DNA of 31,460 nt from JAFGBM01 sp964564915 (GTDB taxonomy: Bacteria; Actinomycetota; Actinomycetes; Actinomycetales; Demequinaceae): contig CAZMCU010000016.1 in assembly GCA_964564915.1 (NCBI GenBank), positions 1-31,460 of the forward strand. The letters run 5' to 3'. The notes beneath the pieces were generated by a model. It saw only the letters and a program-made list of their open reading frames with translations, was not told the origin of the DNA and did not search any database. Positions 31,386 to 31,460 of the stretch are shown piece after piece. Made by a program: the position numbers and the translations under genes. Numbering within the stretch: position 1 is the stretch's first letter; each line of letters opens with the position of its first letter.

Positions 31386-31458
31386 TGGAGCTGAGGGGAC
31401 TCGAACCCCTGACCCCCTGCATGCCATGCAGGTGCGCTACCAGCTGCGCCACAGCCCC
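31386..31458 (-). tRNA. tRNA-Ala (anticodon GGC)
   Basis: The minus strand folds as a 73-base tRNA. The acceptor stem is GGGGCTG with CAGCTCC (one G-T pair), followed by discriminator A. The D arm is GCGC with loop AGCTGGTA, the anticodon stem is CCTGC/GCAGG with loop ATGGCAT giving anticodon GGC, and the T arm is AGGGG-TTCGAGT-CCCCT. The 3' CCA is not encoded. GGC reads Ala codons GCC and GCU. Confidence 0.95.
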
Positions 31459-31460
31459 GC

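Noticed and set aside
1..31460. Mobile elements, CRISPR arrays, phage or plasmid genes
   Set aside because: No transposase, integrase, terminal repeats, regular direct repeats or phage-type proteins could be recognised on either strand.

Overview
The window is a stretch of a high-GC bacterial chromosome, almost certainly from the Actinomycetota. Read on the minus strand, the backbone order leuS - degV - comEA - comEC - holA - rpsT - lepA - hemW - hrcA - dnaJ - rsmE - HIT - phoH - ybeY - CNNM - era is the conserved actinobacterial order. Genes are tightly packed, with GTGA or 8-base ATGA overlaps. Many first genes have a TANNNT box 6-7 bases before an ATG or GTG, the signature of leaderless transcripts. 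I cannot name a genus. No insertion sequence, phage gene or CRISPR array is visible.

Layout. 1-1635: DEAD-box RNA helicase (+) with a structured leader. 1654-6250: minus-strand operon HIT - phoH - ybeY - glycan-binding-type lipoprotein - CNNM - era. 6260-9251: heat-shock operon hrcA - dnaJ - rsmE behind a CIRCE operator. 9305-10264: two small membrane genes (+). 10256-13266: lepA - hemW (-). 13454-18542: accessory cyclic-di-GMP region (+) with two colinear PAS-GGDEF-EAL paralogues, a solitary PemK/MazF-like protein, rpsT and a stand-alone EAL protein. 18558-22523: comEA - comEC - holA (-). 22678-26083: degV and leuS (-). 26124-30131: a GT-C-like membrane protein, a degenerate HemC homologue and an MFS exporter (-). 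30281-31148: an intergenic region with a DosR/DevR-like palindrome, a two-TM envelope protein (+) and a strong terminator. 31168-31458: tRNA-Ala(GGC) followed by a small membrane protein (-).

How they work together. The backbone serves translation, ribosome maturation, protein folding, competence and replication. The accessory layer is signalling. The two PAS-GGDEF-EAL paralogues have diverged in complementary ways: one keeps the RxxD inhibitory site but has Lys for a conserved EAL-domain Glu, while the other keeps the EAL catalytic set but has lost the I-site Asp. The stand-alone EAL protein resembles the EAL half of YuxH/EAL-HDOD proteins.

The points most worth a second look are the cyclic-di-GMP insertion, the HemC homologue lacking the dipyrromethane-cofactor cysteine, and the DosR-like box upstream of an uncharacterised envelope protein. 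All calls come from reading the sequence and remembered family motifs; no database search was run.
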